Source: Streptomyces sp. Act143 (lineage in GTDB: Bacteria > Actinomycetota > Actinomycetes > Streptomycetales > Streptomycetaceae). From it: a stretch of DNA of 60,819 nucleotides. A program made the position numbers and the translations under genes. The notes below the pieces were generated by a model, which was given only the letters and a program-made list of their open reading frames with translations, was not told the origin of the DNA and ran no database searches. Where the stretch lies: positions 162,210-223,028 of the forward strand of contig NZ_QFRX01000001.1 of NCBI RefSeq assembly GCF_003143935.1, given 5' to 3'. Positions 44,543 through 54,507 of the stretch are shown piece after piece; the stretch's first letter is position 1; each line of letters opens with the position of its first letter.

Positions 44543-44772
44543 CCGATTCCAGGCGCAACAGGCGTAGCCGGCACGGGGAGATGGTCGGCACTGCGTGACC
44601 GCCTGGCTGACGAGGCACCCCTGGGAATGAGGTGCGGGCGACGACTTCGTGCTGGATAGAGGAATGCCGCCCTTGGCTCTTCACCGCCCGCAGCGGCGCC
44701 TCGCGCGCCGAGTGGTCGTCCAGGCCGGACAGGTTGGCAGCCCTGCCCGGCCTCTGCAGCCCCAGGAGAGCA

Positions 44773-47043
<2,271 letters not shown>

Positions 47044-47066
47044 GCGTGCTCCTCGGTGGTGCGGGT

Positions 47067-47101
47067 GGGCTCCCCCCTGCGGGGGATGTAAGGGGGAGCC
47101 C
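47067..47101 (-). promoter_or_regulatory. Hairpin between drrB-like and UvrA-like genes
   Basis: Perfect 10-bp inverted repeat GGGCTCCCCC (47067-47076) / GGGGGAGCCC (47092-47101), 15-nt loop, inside the 87-bp gap after the permease stop (47131) and before the UvrA-like start (47043) on the same strand. It may be a partial terminator or a mRNA-stability element that sets the ratio of the two products. Confidence 0.55.
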
Positions 47102-47130
47102 GGTCTCGGGTGGGCCTGCGGGCGGTGCCG

Positions 47131-47898
47131 TCAGGCGTTCTCCTTGCGGAAGGTCCGCGTGCCCCACAGCAGGGCGAGGGCGGCCATGACCAGCAGCACG
47201 AGCGAGCCGGTCAGCAGTCCCGTGGCGCTCAAGTCGCCCCGGAACGCTGCGCGTTCGGCGTCGACCACGTGGGTCAGGGGGTTGATCCGGGCCAGGTTGT
47301 ACAGCCAGCCGGGGGCCAGTTGCTCGGAGACCGGCAGCAGCACCCCGGACAGCAGCAGGAGCGGCAGGAGCACGGCGTTCATCAGCGCGGGGAACGCCGC
47401 CTCGCTCTTGAGGACCATCGCCAGTGCGTAGGATCCCGAGGACAGTGTGATGGCCAGGACCGCGGCGATCGCCAGGCTGAGCAGCAGCCCGGTCGGTGAG
47501 ACGTCGAGGTCGAAGACGAGCAGCGTCACCAGCACGATCAGTACGGACTGCGCGGTGGCCTGCACGGCCTGGGCCAGGACCTTGCCGAACAGCAGGGCGG
47601 CCCTGCTCGCGGGCGTGCCGCGGAAACGGTCGACGACGCCGACCCGGTACTCGGTGAGCAGCCCCACCCCGGCGAACGAGCCGCTGAACAGTGCCGTCTG
47701 CACGATGAGGGCCGGGGTGAGGACCGCCCAGGCGCTGCCGGGCGGGAAGCCGGGGGTGTGGTCGACCACGGACACCATCAGGGGGCCGAAGAGGAACAGG
47801 TACAGCAGCGGCTGCATGATCCCGATGAGCAGCCAGGTCGGGCTGCGCAGCGCGAGCTTCATGTCCCGCACGAAGATCAGTTGGGTGTCACGCAGCAT
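47131..47898 (-). CDS. drrB: ABC-2 permease, DrrB-like drug exporter
   Basis: 255 residues with six hydrophobic segments, first LIGIMQPLLYLFLFGPLM. ABC-2 family pattern GLLTEYRVGVVDRFRGTPAS and NPLTHVVDAERAAFRG, as in daunorubicin DrrB. It starts 11 nt before the end of the ATPase gene, so translationally coupled to it. Exporter membrane subunit. Confidence 0.93.
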   Translation of the reverse strand: MLRDTQLIFVRDMKLALRSPTWLLIGIMQPLLYLFLFGPLMVSVVDHTPGFPPGSAWAVLTPALIVQTALFSGSFAGVGLLTEYRVGVVDRFRGTPASRAALLFGKVLAQAVQATAQSVLIVLVTLLVFDLDVSPTGLLLSLAIAAVLAITLSSGSYALAMVLKSEAAFPALMNAVLLPLLLLSGVLLPVSEQLAPGWLYNLARINPLTHVVDAERAAFRGDLSATGLLTGSLVLLVMAALALLWGTRTFRKENA

Positions 47899-48871
47899 GG
47901 GCGGCCTCCCTGGCCTCGGGCCTGGTTTCGCCGTCCCGCAGGGAGCGCCCGGTGAGGCTGAGGAACACGTCGTCGAGGGTGGGCCGGTTGACCTTGACGG
48001 AGGCCATGGTGATCCCCCGGCCGTCGAAGGCGCGCAGCAGCTCCGGCAGGGCGGAGTCGCCGCGGGGCACCCGGAAGCGGACCGTGTCGCCGTCGACGCT
48101 CACCTCGCTCGCGCCGGTCAGCCGCCCGGCGACGTCGGCCGCCTCCGCGACCCGGTCGGTCACCTCGATGGTGATCGCGTCGCCGGCGACGCGGGCCTTG
48201 AGTGCGTCGGGGGTCCCCTCGGCGACGATCGTGCCGTGGTCGGTGACGAGGATCCGGTCGCACAGCGCGTCGGCCTCGTCGAGGTAGTGGGTGGTGAGGA
48301 AGACGGTCGTGCCCTGCTCGGAGCGCAGGCGGTGGACGTGGTCCCAGAGGTTTGCCCGGCTCTGCGGGTCGAGCCCGGTGGTGGGCTCGTCGAGGAAGAC
48401 GAGCGTCGGTTCGTGGACCAGTCCGAGCGCGATGTCGAGCCGGCGGCGCTGGCCGCCGGAGAGCGTCTTGACGGGGCGCTGGTCCAGGCCGGCGAGGTCG
48501 AGCCGCTCGGCGAGCAGGGCCCCGCGCCGTTTGGCCTCGGTGCGGGACAGACCGTAGAGCCGGGCCTGGAGTTCGATCTCCTCGGCGACCCTGGACTCGG
48601 GCCAGGTGGCGCCGCCCTGGTGTACGCAGCCGATCCTGCGCCGCACGCCCTGGGGGTCCGTCAGCAGGTCGCAGCCGGCCACGGTGCCGGTTCCGCCGGT
48701 GGGGCTCAGCAGGGTCGTGAGCATCCGTAAGGTCGTGGTCTTGCCCGCTCCGTTGGGGCCGAGGAATCCGACCACCTCCCCGGGCGCCACGTCGAAGTCG
48801 ATGCCTTTGACCGCTTCGACATCTTGGCCGCGGACGGTGAACCGGCGGGCGAGTCCTCGTACTGTGATCAT
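47888..48871 (-). CDS. drrA: ABC ATPase, DrrA-like drug exporter
   Basis: 327 residues from Met at 48871 (GAAGGA upstream). Walker A GPNGAGKTTT, signature LSGGQRRRLDIALG, Walker B LVFLDEPTTGLD, H-loop TTHYLDEADAL; C-terminal DrrA-type tail (VPRGDSALPELLRAFDGRGI, VNRPTLDDVFLSLTGRSL). Energises export of a self-made drug. Ends overlapping drrB by 11 nt; 79 bp after the flavoprotein gene, forming one operon. Confidence 0.95.
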   Translation of the reverse strand: MITVRGLARRFTVRGQDVEAVKGIDFDVAPGEVVGFLGPNGAGKTTTLRMLTTLLSPTGGTGTVAGCDLLTDPQGVRRRIGCVHQGGATWPESRVAEEIELQARLYGLSRTEAKRRGALLAERLDLAGLDQRPVKTLSGGQRRRLDIALGLVHEPTLVFLDEPTTGLDPQSRANLWDHVHRLRSEQGTTVFLTTHYLDEADALCDRILVTDHGTIVAEGTPDALKARVAGDAITIEVTDRVAEAADVAGRLTGASEVSVDGDTVRFRVPRGDSALPELLRAFDGRGITMASVKVNRPTLDDVFLSLTGRSLRDGETRPEAREAAHAA

Positions 48872-48950
48872 GAAATCCTTCTCTCGGCCCGGCAGTGGGC
48901 CGGCCGACTCGCGGCGCCCGGCCGGGATGCCGGCTTCGGCGCGCGGCTCG

Positions 48951-49835
48951 TCAGGACTGGCCATCGGCCGCCGCCTGGTACTCGGCGAGGCGCTCCTGTG
49001 CCTCGGCCATGTCCTCGGCGGTCGGGGCGTCGTCCTGGGTGAGCTTGACGCGCCAGTAGCCGCTGAAGTCGATCGCGCGCTTGTCGATACCTCGGTCGTT
49101 GACCAGGTGGCGGCGCAGGGTCCGGACGACGCCCGCCTCGCCGGCCAGCCAGGCGAAGGGGCTCCCGGGCGGGAACTCGGCGCCGCGGACGGCGTCGACC
49201 AGGGCCTCGCTGCGGCCGGCCTGGATGCCGTCGCGGTGCAGCCAGTGCAGGGTGACGTCGCCCGACGTCTGGAAGGTCTGCTGCTCGGTGCGGTCGGCGA
49301 CCTCGATGTAGACCTGGGCGCGGGCCTGCTCGGGCAGGGCTTCCAGCAGGGTGCCGATGGCGGGCAGTGCTGTCTCGTCGCCGGCGATCAGCAGCCAGTC
49401 GGCGGCGGCGATCGAGTCCGTCAGGGCGACCGGTCCGGTGTAGAGCGCGGAGGGGCCGACCATGCCGAGCCGGTCGCCGGGGCGGGCGGAACCGGCCCAG
49501 GCGCTGGCGGGACCGTTGTCGCCGTGCAGGACGAAGTCGACCTCGACGGTGTTCGTCCCGGGCATCCGCCGGCGGAGGGTGAAGCTGCGCATCCAGGGCC
49601 GCTCGTCCTCCGGAATGGCCAGAAATGCCTGGTACCAGCCCGTCGCGTCGTCGCTCTGCTCCGGCATGACGGGCCGCTCCTGGCCGGGCCGGGGGAAGCA
49701 GAGCTTGAGCTGCTGGTCCGGGGTCAGGCCGACGGAGTCTTCGAGGTGGTCGGCCTCGAACGTCACGCGGGCCATCCGCGGTGTGATGCGTGTGATGTCG
49801 GTGACCTGGATGAACGTGACGGGGAGCTCTGCCAT
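48951..49835 (-). CDS. Siderophore-interacting-protein-type FAD/NAD(P)H flavoprotein
   Basis: 294 residues. SIP family: MARVTFEADHL, FAD site RSFTLRR with DFVLHGDNGPASAWA, NAD(P)H region WLLIAGDETALPAIGTLLEA and WLAGEAGVVRTLRRHLVND, C-terminal YWRVKLTQDD. Family members are ferric-siderophore reductases. Placed first in the SIP-drrA-drrB-uvrA run and divergent from TetR, it may instead provide reducing power inside the antibiotic cluster. No siderophore genes are nearby. Confidence 0.9.
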   Translation of the reverse strand: MAELPVTFIQVTDITRITPRMARVTFEADHLEDSVGLTPDQQLKLCFPRPGQERPVMPEQSDDATGWYQAFLAIPEDERPWMRSFTLRRRMPGTNTVEVDFVLHGDNGPASAWAGSARPGDRLGMVGPSALYTGPVALTDSIAAADWLLIAGDETALPAIGTLLEALPEQARAQVYIEVADRTEQQTFQTSGDVTLHWLHRDGIQAGRSEALVDAVRGAEFPPGSPFAWLAGEAGVVRTLRRHLVNDRGIDKRAIDFSGYWRVKLTQDDAPTAEDMAEAQERLAEYQAAADGQS

Positions 49836-49892
49836 CGGAAACCTTCCACGAACGTGCGGGCATACCGGGGCGGCTGGCCGCCCAGCTGGTAT

Positions 49893-49907
49893 CCTTACAG
49901 CGTAAAG
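49893..49907. promoter_or_regulatory. TetR-type operator half 1
   Basis: CCTTACAGCGTAAAG in the divergent SIP/TetR region; its reverse complement matches 13/15 bases of the copy at 49927-49941. CTTAC...GTAAG ends are typical of TetR_C_1-type operators. Likely autoregulation and control of the export operon. Confidence 0.7.
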
Positions 49908-49926
49908 AGTTATGCCGGTGAGGTTA

Positions 49927-49941
49927 CTTTATGCAGTAAGG
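49927..49941. promoter_or_regulatory. TetR-type operator half 2
   Basis: CTTTATGCAGTAAGG, inverted relative to 49893-49907. It overlaps the AAGGAG ribosome binding site (49938-49943) of the TetR gene, so occupancy would directly block TetR expression. Confidence 0.7.
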
Positions 49942-49950
49942 AGTTGCAAG

Positions 49951-50805
49951 GTGGTTGTTTTCGCCGGACAGGGTGATGCCCGCCGGTCCATGTCCCTGCT
50001 CTGGCGATCGGCCCAATCCCGGAGGCCCGCTCTCAAACCCGGCTCCAAACCCGGACCCAAACCCGGACTCGACGTGGACACGATCGTGGCCGCGGGTGTC
50101 GCGGTGGCGGACGAACAGGGCATGGCGGCCCTGTCCATGCGGGCGGTCGGCACCCGGCTCGGGCGGACCGCCATGGCGCTCTACACGTACGTGCCGAGCA
50201 AGAGCGAACTGGTCGACCTCATGCACGACCGGGTACTGGCCGAACTGCCCACGGACTACGACACGCACGCGGGGTGGCGCCCGGCGCTCACCGACTGGGC
50301 CGAGGACGCCTGGGCGTTCTATCTGCGCCACCCCTGGGTGCTCCAGGTCTCGCAGGCCCGACCCGTACTCGGGCCGAACGAGTACGCGCGCCTGGAGACG
50401 GTGGTCCGGATCCTGGGCGGAATCGGTCTGGAACCCCTGCACGTCAGACGGGTCATCGCGGTGTTGTTCCAGTTCGTGCGGGGGATGGCCCTGGTCGCGA
50501 CGGAACACCGGCAGGCGGCGCCGGAGACCGGGGTGCCCGATGAGGAGTGGTGGGCGCAGCGGTCCGCGCTGCTCGCGGAGTTCGCGCCCGACTTCACCGA
50601 ACGCTTCCCCGCCCTCGCGGCCCTGGAATCGACCGCGAGCCTCGCCGCCATGACCGAGTCGGAAGCGGGCGACGCCGCGTCACACATGGAGCAGGAGGCG
50701 AGGGAGGCGTTCCGGGTGGGCCTGGGGCTGATCCTCGACGGCGTGGAGGCGGCGGTGCGGACCGACTCCGACGGCACGGTCCACGCCTCGGCCGGCACCC
50801 CCTGA
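49951..50805 (+). CDS. TetR-family regulator of the exporter operon
   Basis: 284 residues from GTG at 49951, set by AAGGAG at 49938-49943 within the operator. An unusual Lys/Pro-repeat (KPGSKPGPKPG) precedes the HTH (VDTIVAAGVAVADEQG, MRAVGTRLGRTAMALYTYV) and a TetR_C_1-type ligand domain (WAFYLRHPWVLQVSQARPVL, FQFVRGMALVATEHRQA). Divergent from SIP-drrAB-uvrA with paired operators between; ligand is probably the antibiotic or an intermediate. Confidence 0.92.
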   Translation: MVVFAGQGDARRSMSLLWRSAQSRRPALKPGSKPGPKPGLDVDTIVAAGVAVADEQGMAALSMRAVGTRLGRTAMALYTYVPSKSELVDLMHDRVLAELPTDYDTHAGWRPALTDWAEDAWAFYLRHPWVLQVSQARPVLGPNEYARLETVVRILGGIGLEPLHVRRVIAVLFQFVRGMALVATEHRQAAPETGVPDEEWWAQRSALLAEFAPDFTERFPALAALESTASLAAMTESEAGDAASHMEQEAREAFRVGLGLILDGVEAAVRTDSDGTVHASAGTP

Positions 50806-50810
50806 GAGGG

Positions 50811-50838
50811 TCGTGCGGGCCCGGGCGGGTCCGCACGA
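50811..50838 (+). terminator. Hairpin after the TetR gene
   Basis: TCGTGCGG/CCGCACGA, 8-bp perfect stem, 12-nt GC-rich loop, 5 bp beyond the TetR stop. Intrinsic terminator candidate. Confidence 0.7.
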
Positions 50839-51029
50839 TGCCGCAGTTGCCGCACCCCGAAGCGGTCGGCATCGAAGCCGATTGGACCCCAATCGGCCAT
50901 CTCCGGCCGGAAATATTCATTGACGGTATCTCGAACGGTGACTACCGTTTTTCGAGCCTGCGCCCTTAATGACTCGAGGGCGCGATGAATGGTGGAGATG
51001 CATCATGCCCCGATTTCAGGAGAAAGCCG

Positions 51030-51677
51030 GTGCAGCACATCGCAAAGTACGACCGGAGTGACCGTCAATTACCAGTCGGCCGCCGAGCGGCGGAGGCGGC
51101 CCGCCCTCGCAGACCCGGCGAGCAGGAACGAATCTTCACCACGCGGGTCGGCCTCAAGATACCGACCAGCCTCACGTACGACCGATGGGAGAAGGCCGGG
51201 CAGCACATCTTCCAGATCGCCGACTCCTCCGCCTGGTGCCTGGGCGACTGGCTCGTCTACGGTCAGGACCGCTACGCAGACCGGTACCAGACCGGAGTCC
51301 AGGCCGCGGGCCTCGACTACCAGACACTGCGCAACTACGCCTGGGTGGCACGGCACTTCGAGCTCTGGCGTCGGCGCGAGACACTGAGCTTCGGCCATCA
51401 CGCCGAGGTCGCCTCGCTGCCGCCGGCGGAGGCCGACACCTGGCTCGACCAGGCGGAGCAGCACGGCTGGTCACGCAACCAGCTCCGACTGCGGCTGCGG
51501 GAGAGCCGCAGAGGAAACCGGCCGGCCACGCCCGCGCGGCCCAGCCAGCTCCGGATCAACGCCCCCTCCGACCGTGTCCAGCGGTGGCGGGAGGCCGCAT
51601 CGAGGGGAGACCGCGACTTCGAGGAGTGGGTCCTGCTGACGCTCGACCGTGCCACCGCGCACGAGCTCGGCCCATGA
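51030..51677 (+). CDS. LmbU-family transcriptional activator
   Basis: 215 residues from GTG at 51030 with AGGAGA at 51019-51024; ATG at 50985 (weaker SD) is the alternative. The core VGLKIPTSLTYDRWEKAGQH, DSSAWCLGDWLVYGQDRYAD and LDYQTLRNYAWVARHFEL is diagnostic of LmbU/NovE-type pathway regulators, with an HTH in the LRNYAWVARHF region and a basic C-terminal segment. These proteins activate lincomycin, novobiocin, hormaomycin and actinomycin-type clusters. Its stop overlaps a possible ferredoxin ATG (ATGA). Confidence 0.9.
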   Translation: MQHIAKYDRSDRQLPVGRRAAEAARPRRPGEQERIFTTRVGLKIPTSLTYDRWEKAGQHIFQIADSSAWCLGDWLVYGQDRYADRYQTGVQAAGLDYQTLRNYAWVARHFELWRRRETLSFGHHAEVASLPPAEADTWLDQAEQHGWSRNQLRLRLRESRRGNRPATPARPSQLRINAPSDRVQRWREAASRGDRDFEEWVLLTLDRATAHELGP

Positions 51678-51709
51678 CGCCCCCGTCCGACCACCGGAGG
51701 CCACCCCGG

Positions 51710-51916
51710 ATGGAGATCCGCATCGACCATCGCACCTGCATCGGGTCCGGGCAGTGCACCCTGACGGCACCCGCCGTCTTCACCCAGGACGACGACGGGT
51801 ACGCCACGCTCGTGCCCGGCGGAGCGCGGACGACTGCCCCGCGGCAGGTCACCCAGGCCGCGCTGTCCTGTCCCGTCCAGGCCATCACCGTGGGGAACGA
51901 CCCACCTGAGGCCTGA
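51710..51916 (+). CDS. 3Fe-4S ferredoxin, P450 partner (AcmN-like)
   Basis: 68 residues from ATG at 51710 (GGAGG at 51696-51700); an in-frame ATG at 51674 overlaps the LmbU stop. Cluster ligands in RTCIGSGQCTLTAPAVF and a downstream C-P (ALSCPVQAIT) fit the P450-type [3Fe-4S] ferredoxin. It delivers electrons to the convergent P450. In Streptomyces antibioticus a P450/ferredoxin pair (saAcmM/saAcmN) oxidises proline of actinomycin X; this pair is its likely equivalent. Confidence 0.9.
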   Translation: MEIRIDHRTCIGSGQCTLTAPAVFTQDDDGYATLVPGGARTTAPRQVTQAALSCPVQAITVGNDPPEA

Positions 51917-51943
51917 CGACGCAACTCCCGCCACCCCCCAGGG

Positions 51944-51979
51944 CTGAGGGCTCCATGGTGCAGACCATGGAGCCCTCAG
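51944..51979. terminator. Bidirectional terminator between ferredoxin and P450 genes
   Basis: A perfect 16-bp inverted repeat, CTGAGGGCTCCATGGT (51944-51959) and ACCATGGAGCCCTCAG (51964-51979), with a 4-nt loop, between the ends of converging transcripts (51916 and 51993). It should stop both. Confidence 0.85.
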
Positions 51980-51992
51980 TGCTGCGTCCACC

Positions 51993-53390
51993 TCATGGGC
52001 CGAAGGGGACTGTGCTCCCTTCAGCTGCGCCCCCTTCAACTGCGCCCCCTTCAGCTGCGCCCCCTTCCGCTGTACGCATTTCAGCTGTGCGCGCTGCAGG
52101 GCCGAGCCGCAGGCGCAACGCGTTCAACCGCCAGCTGCCGGGCAGCCGGGCGCGTTCCCGCTCCGGATCGCCGTCCGCGAGCGCGAGGTCCGGGTAGCGG
52201 GCCAGCAGCCGGGCGAGCGCCACCTCACCCTCCTGCCGGGCCAGCGTCGCACCCAGGCAGTAGTGGATGCCGTGGCCGAAGCCCACGTGGTTCTCGGCCT
52301 GTCCATCCGGCTGACGGATCAGGTGAAGCCGGTCAGGGTCGGTGTAGTGCCGCGGGTCGAAGTTGGCGGAGACCAGTACCGGTTGGACCGCGTCACCGCG
52401 GGCGACGCGTGTGCCGGCGAGCTCCAGGTCCTCCACGGCGTAGCGCAGTCGGGCCACCTGCACCGAGCCGCACCAGCGCATCAGCTCGTGCACCGCTCTC
52501 GGGAACAGCGCCGGGTTCGCCTTGAGCCGTGCCAGCTGGTCGGGACGGGTGAGCAGGGCCGCGGTGCCGTTGCCGATCAGATGCGTGCTCGTCTCGTGGC
52601 CGGCCAGCACCAGGGTGAGCACCATGGTGGCCACCTCCGTGTCGCTGAGCCGTCCGCCGTCGTCGTCCTGCGCCCGGATCAGCTCGCTCAGCAGATCGTC
52701 CCTGAGCGCGGCGCGACGCTGTTCGATCAGCTGATGGCAGTAGTCGATCATCACGGGGAAGGAGTGCCGGAGGCGTTCGGGCCGCATCGACACGAGGTCC
52801 CCGCCCCATTCCCGCCAACGCTCCAGGTCGACCTCGGGGATCCCGACGAGCCGGCAGATCACCGTGATCGACAGGGGGTAGGCGTAGTGCTCCAGCAGGT
52901 CCACCGTCCCGTCCCGCGCCGCGCGGTGGGGCAGTTCGGCGAGCAGCCGGTCGGCGATCTGTTCGATGGCAGGACGCAGATCGAGGATACGGCGGGCCGT
53001 GAACGCCCGGGTCACCAGACGGCGCAGCCGCGAATGGTCCGGCGGATCGCTGTCCAGGATGGACCCGAGCAGGTAGACCCGTAAGTGCTCCGGGACGTTG
53101 AGCAGTTCCATCATCCCCTCACGCGGATCGGCGCCCTGTGCGCCGGGCACGTGGGAGGGGGTGTTGACGAACCGCGGGTCGCGCAGCACGGCGCGGACGT
53201 CGTCGTAGCGGGTCACGAACCACACCGGCGTGCCGTCGACGAACCGGCCGCGGACGACCGGGCCCTGTTCGCGCAGCCGGCCGTAACCGCCGAAGGGGTC
53301 CGCGAGCAGATCGGGGTCCATCATGTGCGGGCCGGCGGGGCACGCCGCTCCCCCGCCGGCCGACGGGACGTCCTGGAACGTGGGAGACAT
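51993..53390 (-). CDS. Cytochrome P450 (CYP107-type, AcmM-like)
   Basis: 465 residues from MSPTFQDV at 53390; a GTG at 53420 overlaps the methyltransferase stop (GTGA) and is an alternative. I-helix LAGHETSTHLIGNG, ExxR HELMRWCGSVQVA, haem loop FGHGIHYCLGATLAR with the Cys ligand; DSDPPDHSRLRRLVTRAFTA is CYP107L/Z-like. saAcmM, a CYP107Z relative, converts proline of actinomycin halves to hydroxy/oxoproline. The last ~25 residues are a repeat of AEGGA units absent from normal P450s. A kynurenine 3-hydroxylase role is the alternative. Confidence 0.9.
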   Translation of the reverse strand: MSPTFQDVPSAGGGAACPAGPHMMDPDLLADPFGGYGRLREQGPVVRGRFVDGTPVWFVTRYDDVRAVLRDPRFVNTPSHVPGAQGADPREGMMELLNVPEHLRVYLLGSILDSDPPDHSRLRRLVTRAFTARRILDLRPAIEQIADRLLAELPHRAARDGTVDLLEHYAYPLSITVICRLVGIPEVDLERWREWGGDLVSMRPERLRHSFPVMIDYCHQLIEQRRAALRDDLLSELIRAQDDDGGRLSDTEVATMVLTLVLAGHETSTHLIGNGTAALLTRPDQLARLKANPALFPRAVHELMRWCGSVQVARLRYAVEDLELAGTRVARGDAVQPVLVSANFDPRHYTDPDRLHLIRQPDGQAENHVGFGHGIHYCLGATLARQEGEVALARLLARYPDLALADGDPERERARLPGSWRLNALRLRLGPAARTAEMRTAEGGAAEGGAVEGGAAEGSTVPFGP

Positions 53391-53416
53391 GGTCGGCTCC
53401 GGTACTCGCCGGGACG

Positions 53417-54457
53417 TCACTTGACCGCGCTGATCACGCCGTGCGGCGTCCACCGGTCACCGGGCAGCCGCTCGGGTTTGACGAACCCGGCCGCGGCGAA
53501 CCACTCCTCGTACTGGCCCCACCGGTAGATCGTGCTGGCGGCAGCCGGCAGCGTCGCGAAGTACACGTTGTCCAGGGCCGCGTACAGCGGGCCGTCCCCG
53601 CTGTCGTCGGACATGGCGTTGAACACCAGGACCCGGCCGCCGTCCGGCAGCGCCGCGTGTGCCTTGCGCAGCAGCCGTATGTTCTCCTGCGGTGACCAGA
53701 TCACGAGCTGATTGGCGAAGAGCACACAGTCGTGGCCTGTCGGGTAGGTGTCGGCGAAGATGTCCGCGGCCCGCACGGAGATCCGTTCGGACAGCCCGTG
53801 TTCGGCGATCTTCTTGCGGGCGATCTCCACCGTGCCGGGCAGGTCCAGGACGGTGAATTCGACGCCGGGGTTGGCCTGGGCGAGGGCGATGGCGTTGACG
53901 CCGTCGCCGCCGCCCACATCGAGCACGCGGCGCACTCCGGCGAGGTCGGCCTTCTCGACCAGGACGGGGTTGGACAGCCGGGACCAGGACCGCATGCAGC
54001 GGTAGAACAGCTGCTCCAGCTCAGGGTCCGCGGACAGCCGGTGATAGAGATCGTCCCCCGTGCCCTTGATCCGTCGCAGGCCGACGTTGGTGTTCTCGCG
54101 CAGCGACGCGATGAAATCCACCTCGGCGGGCCGGACGATCCGTTCCTCGTACTCGACGAGATCTTCGATGATCTCCCACGTGCCGTCCGTGAGGAAGCCG
54201 TTCAGCACGTCGGCGTTCCCGTAACCGTCGCCCTGACGCACTGTCAGTCCGAGGGCGGTGGTGCCGAGCAGCAGGATCTGTACCGGCCGCTCCTCCAGGC
54301 CGAGTTCCCGGCCGATCTCCGGCGGGGTCAGGCCCGGTCGCCGGTGCAGCAGGGTGAACAGGCCAAGTTCGCTGCCCGCGCGGAGCATCTGGAAGGCGGA
54401 GGAACCGAACAGGATCTGGACCAGTCCGTCGGTGGTGAGCGGGGATGCGTGAGCCAT
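53417..54457 (-). CDS. SAM methyltransferase, 3-hydroxykynurenine 4-methyltransferase (AcmL/SibL-like)
   Basis: 346 residues; Met at 54457, although the frame is open far upstream. N-terminal winged-helix dimerisation region (about 1-110) then Rossmann fold with VRRVLDVGGGDGVNAIALAQ, EFTVLDLPGTVEIARKKI and HDCVLFANQLVIWS. It resembles the methyltransferase that methylates the aromatic ring of 3-hydroxykynurenine in actinomycin and sibiromycin pathways. Located between kynureninase and P450 in the operon. An O-methyltransferase of another cluster is the alternative. Confidence 0.82.
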   Translation of the reverse strand: MAHASPLTTDGLVQILFGSSAFQMLRAGSELGLFTLLHRRPGLTPPEIGRELGLEERPVQILLLGTTALGLTVRQGDGYGNADVLNGFLTDGTWEIIEDLVEYEERIVRPAEVDFIASLRENTNVGLRRIKGTGDDLYHRLSADPELEQLFYRCMRSWSRLSNPVLVEKADLAGVRRVLDVGGGDGVNAIALAQANPGVEFTVLDLPGTVEIARKKIAEHGLSERISVRAADIFADTYPTGHDCVLFANQLVIWSPQENIRLLRKAHAALPDGGRVLVFNAMSDDSGDGPLYAALDNVYFATLPAAASTIYRWGQYEEWFAAAGFVKPERLPGDRWTPHGVISAVK

Positions 54458-54507
54458 GGGCACTCCGAATCGGCTGAGGTGGAGAGGGAGGTGTGCGGGG
54501 GCGGAGG

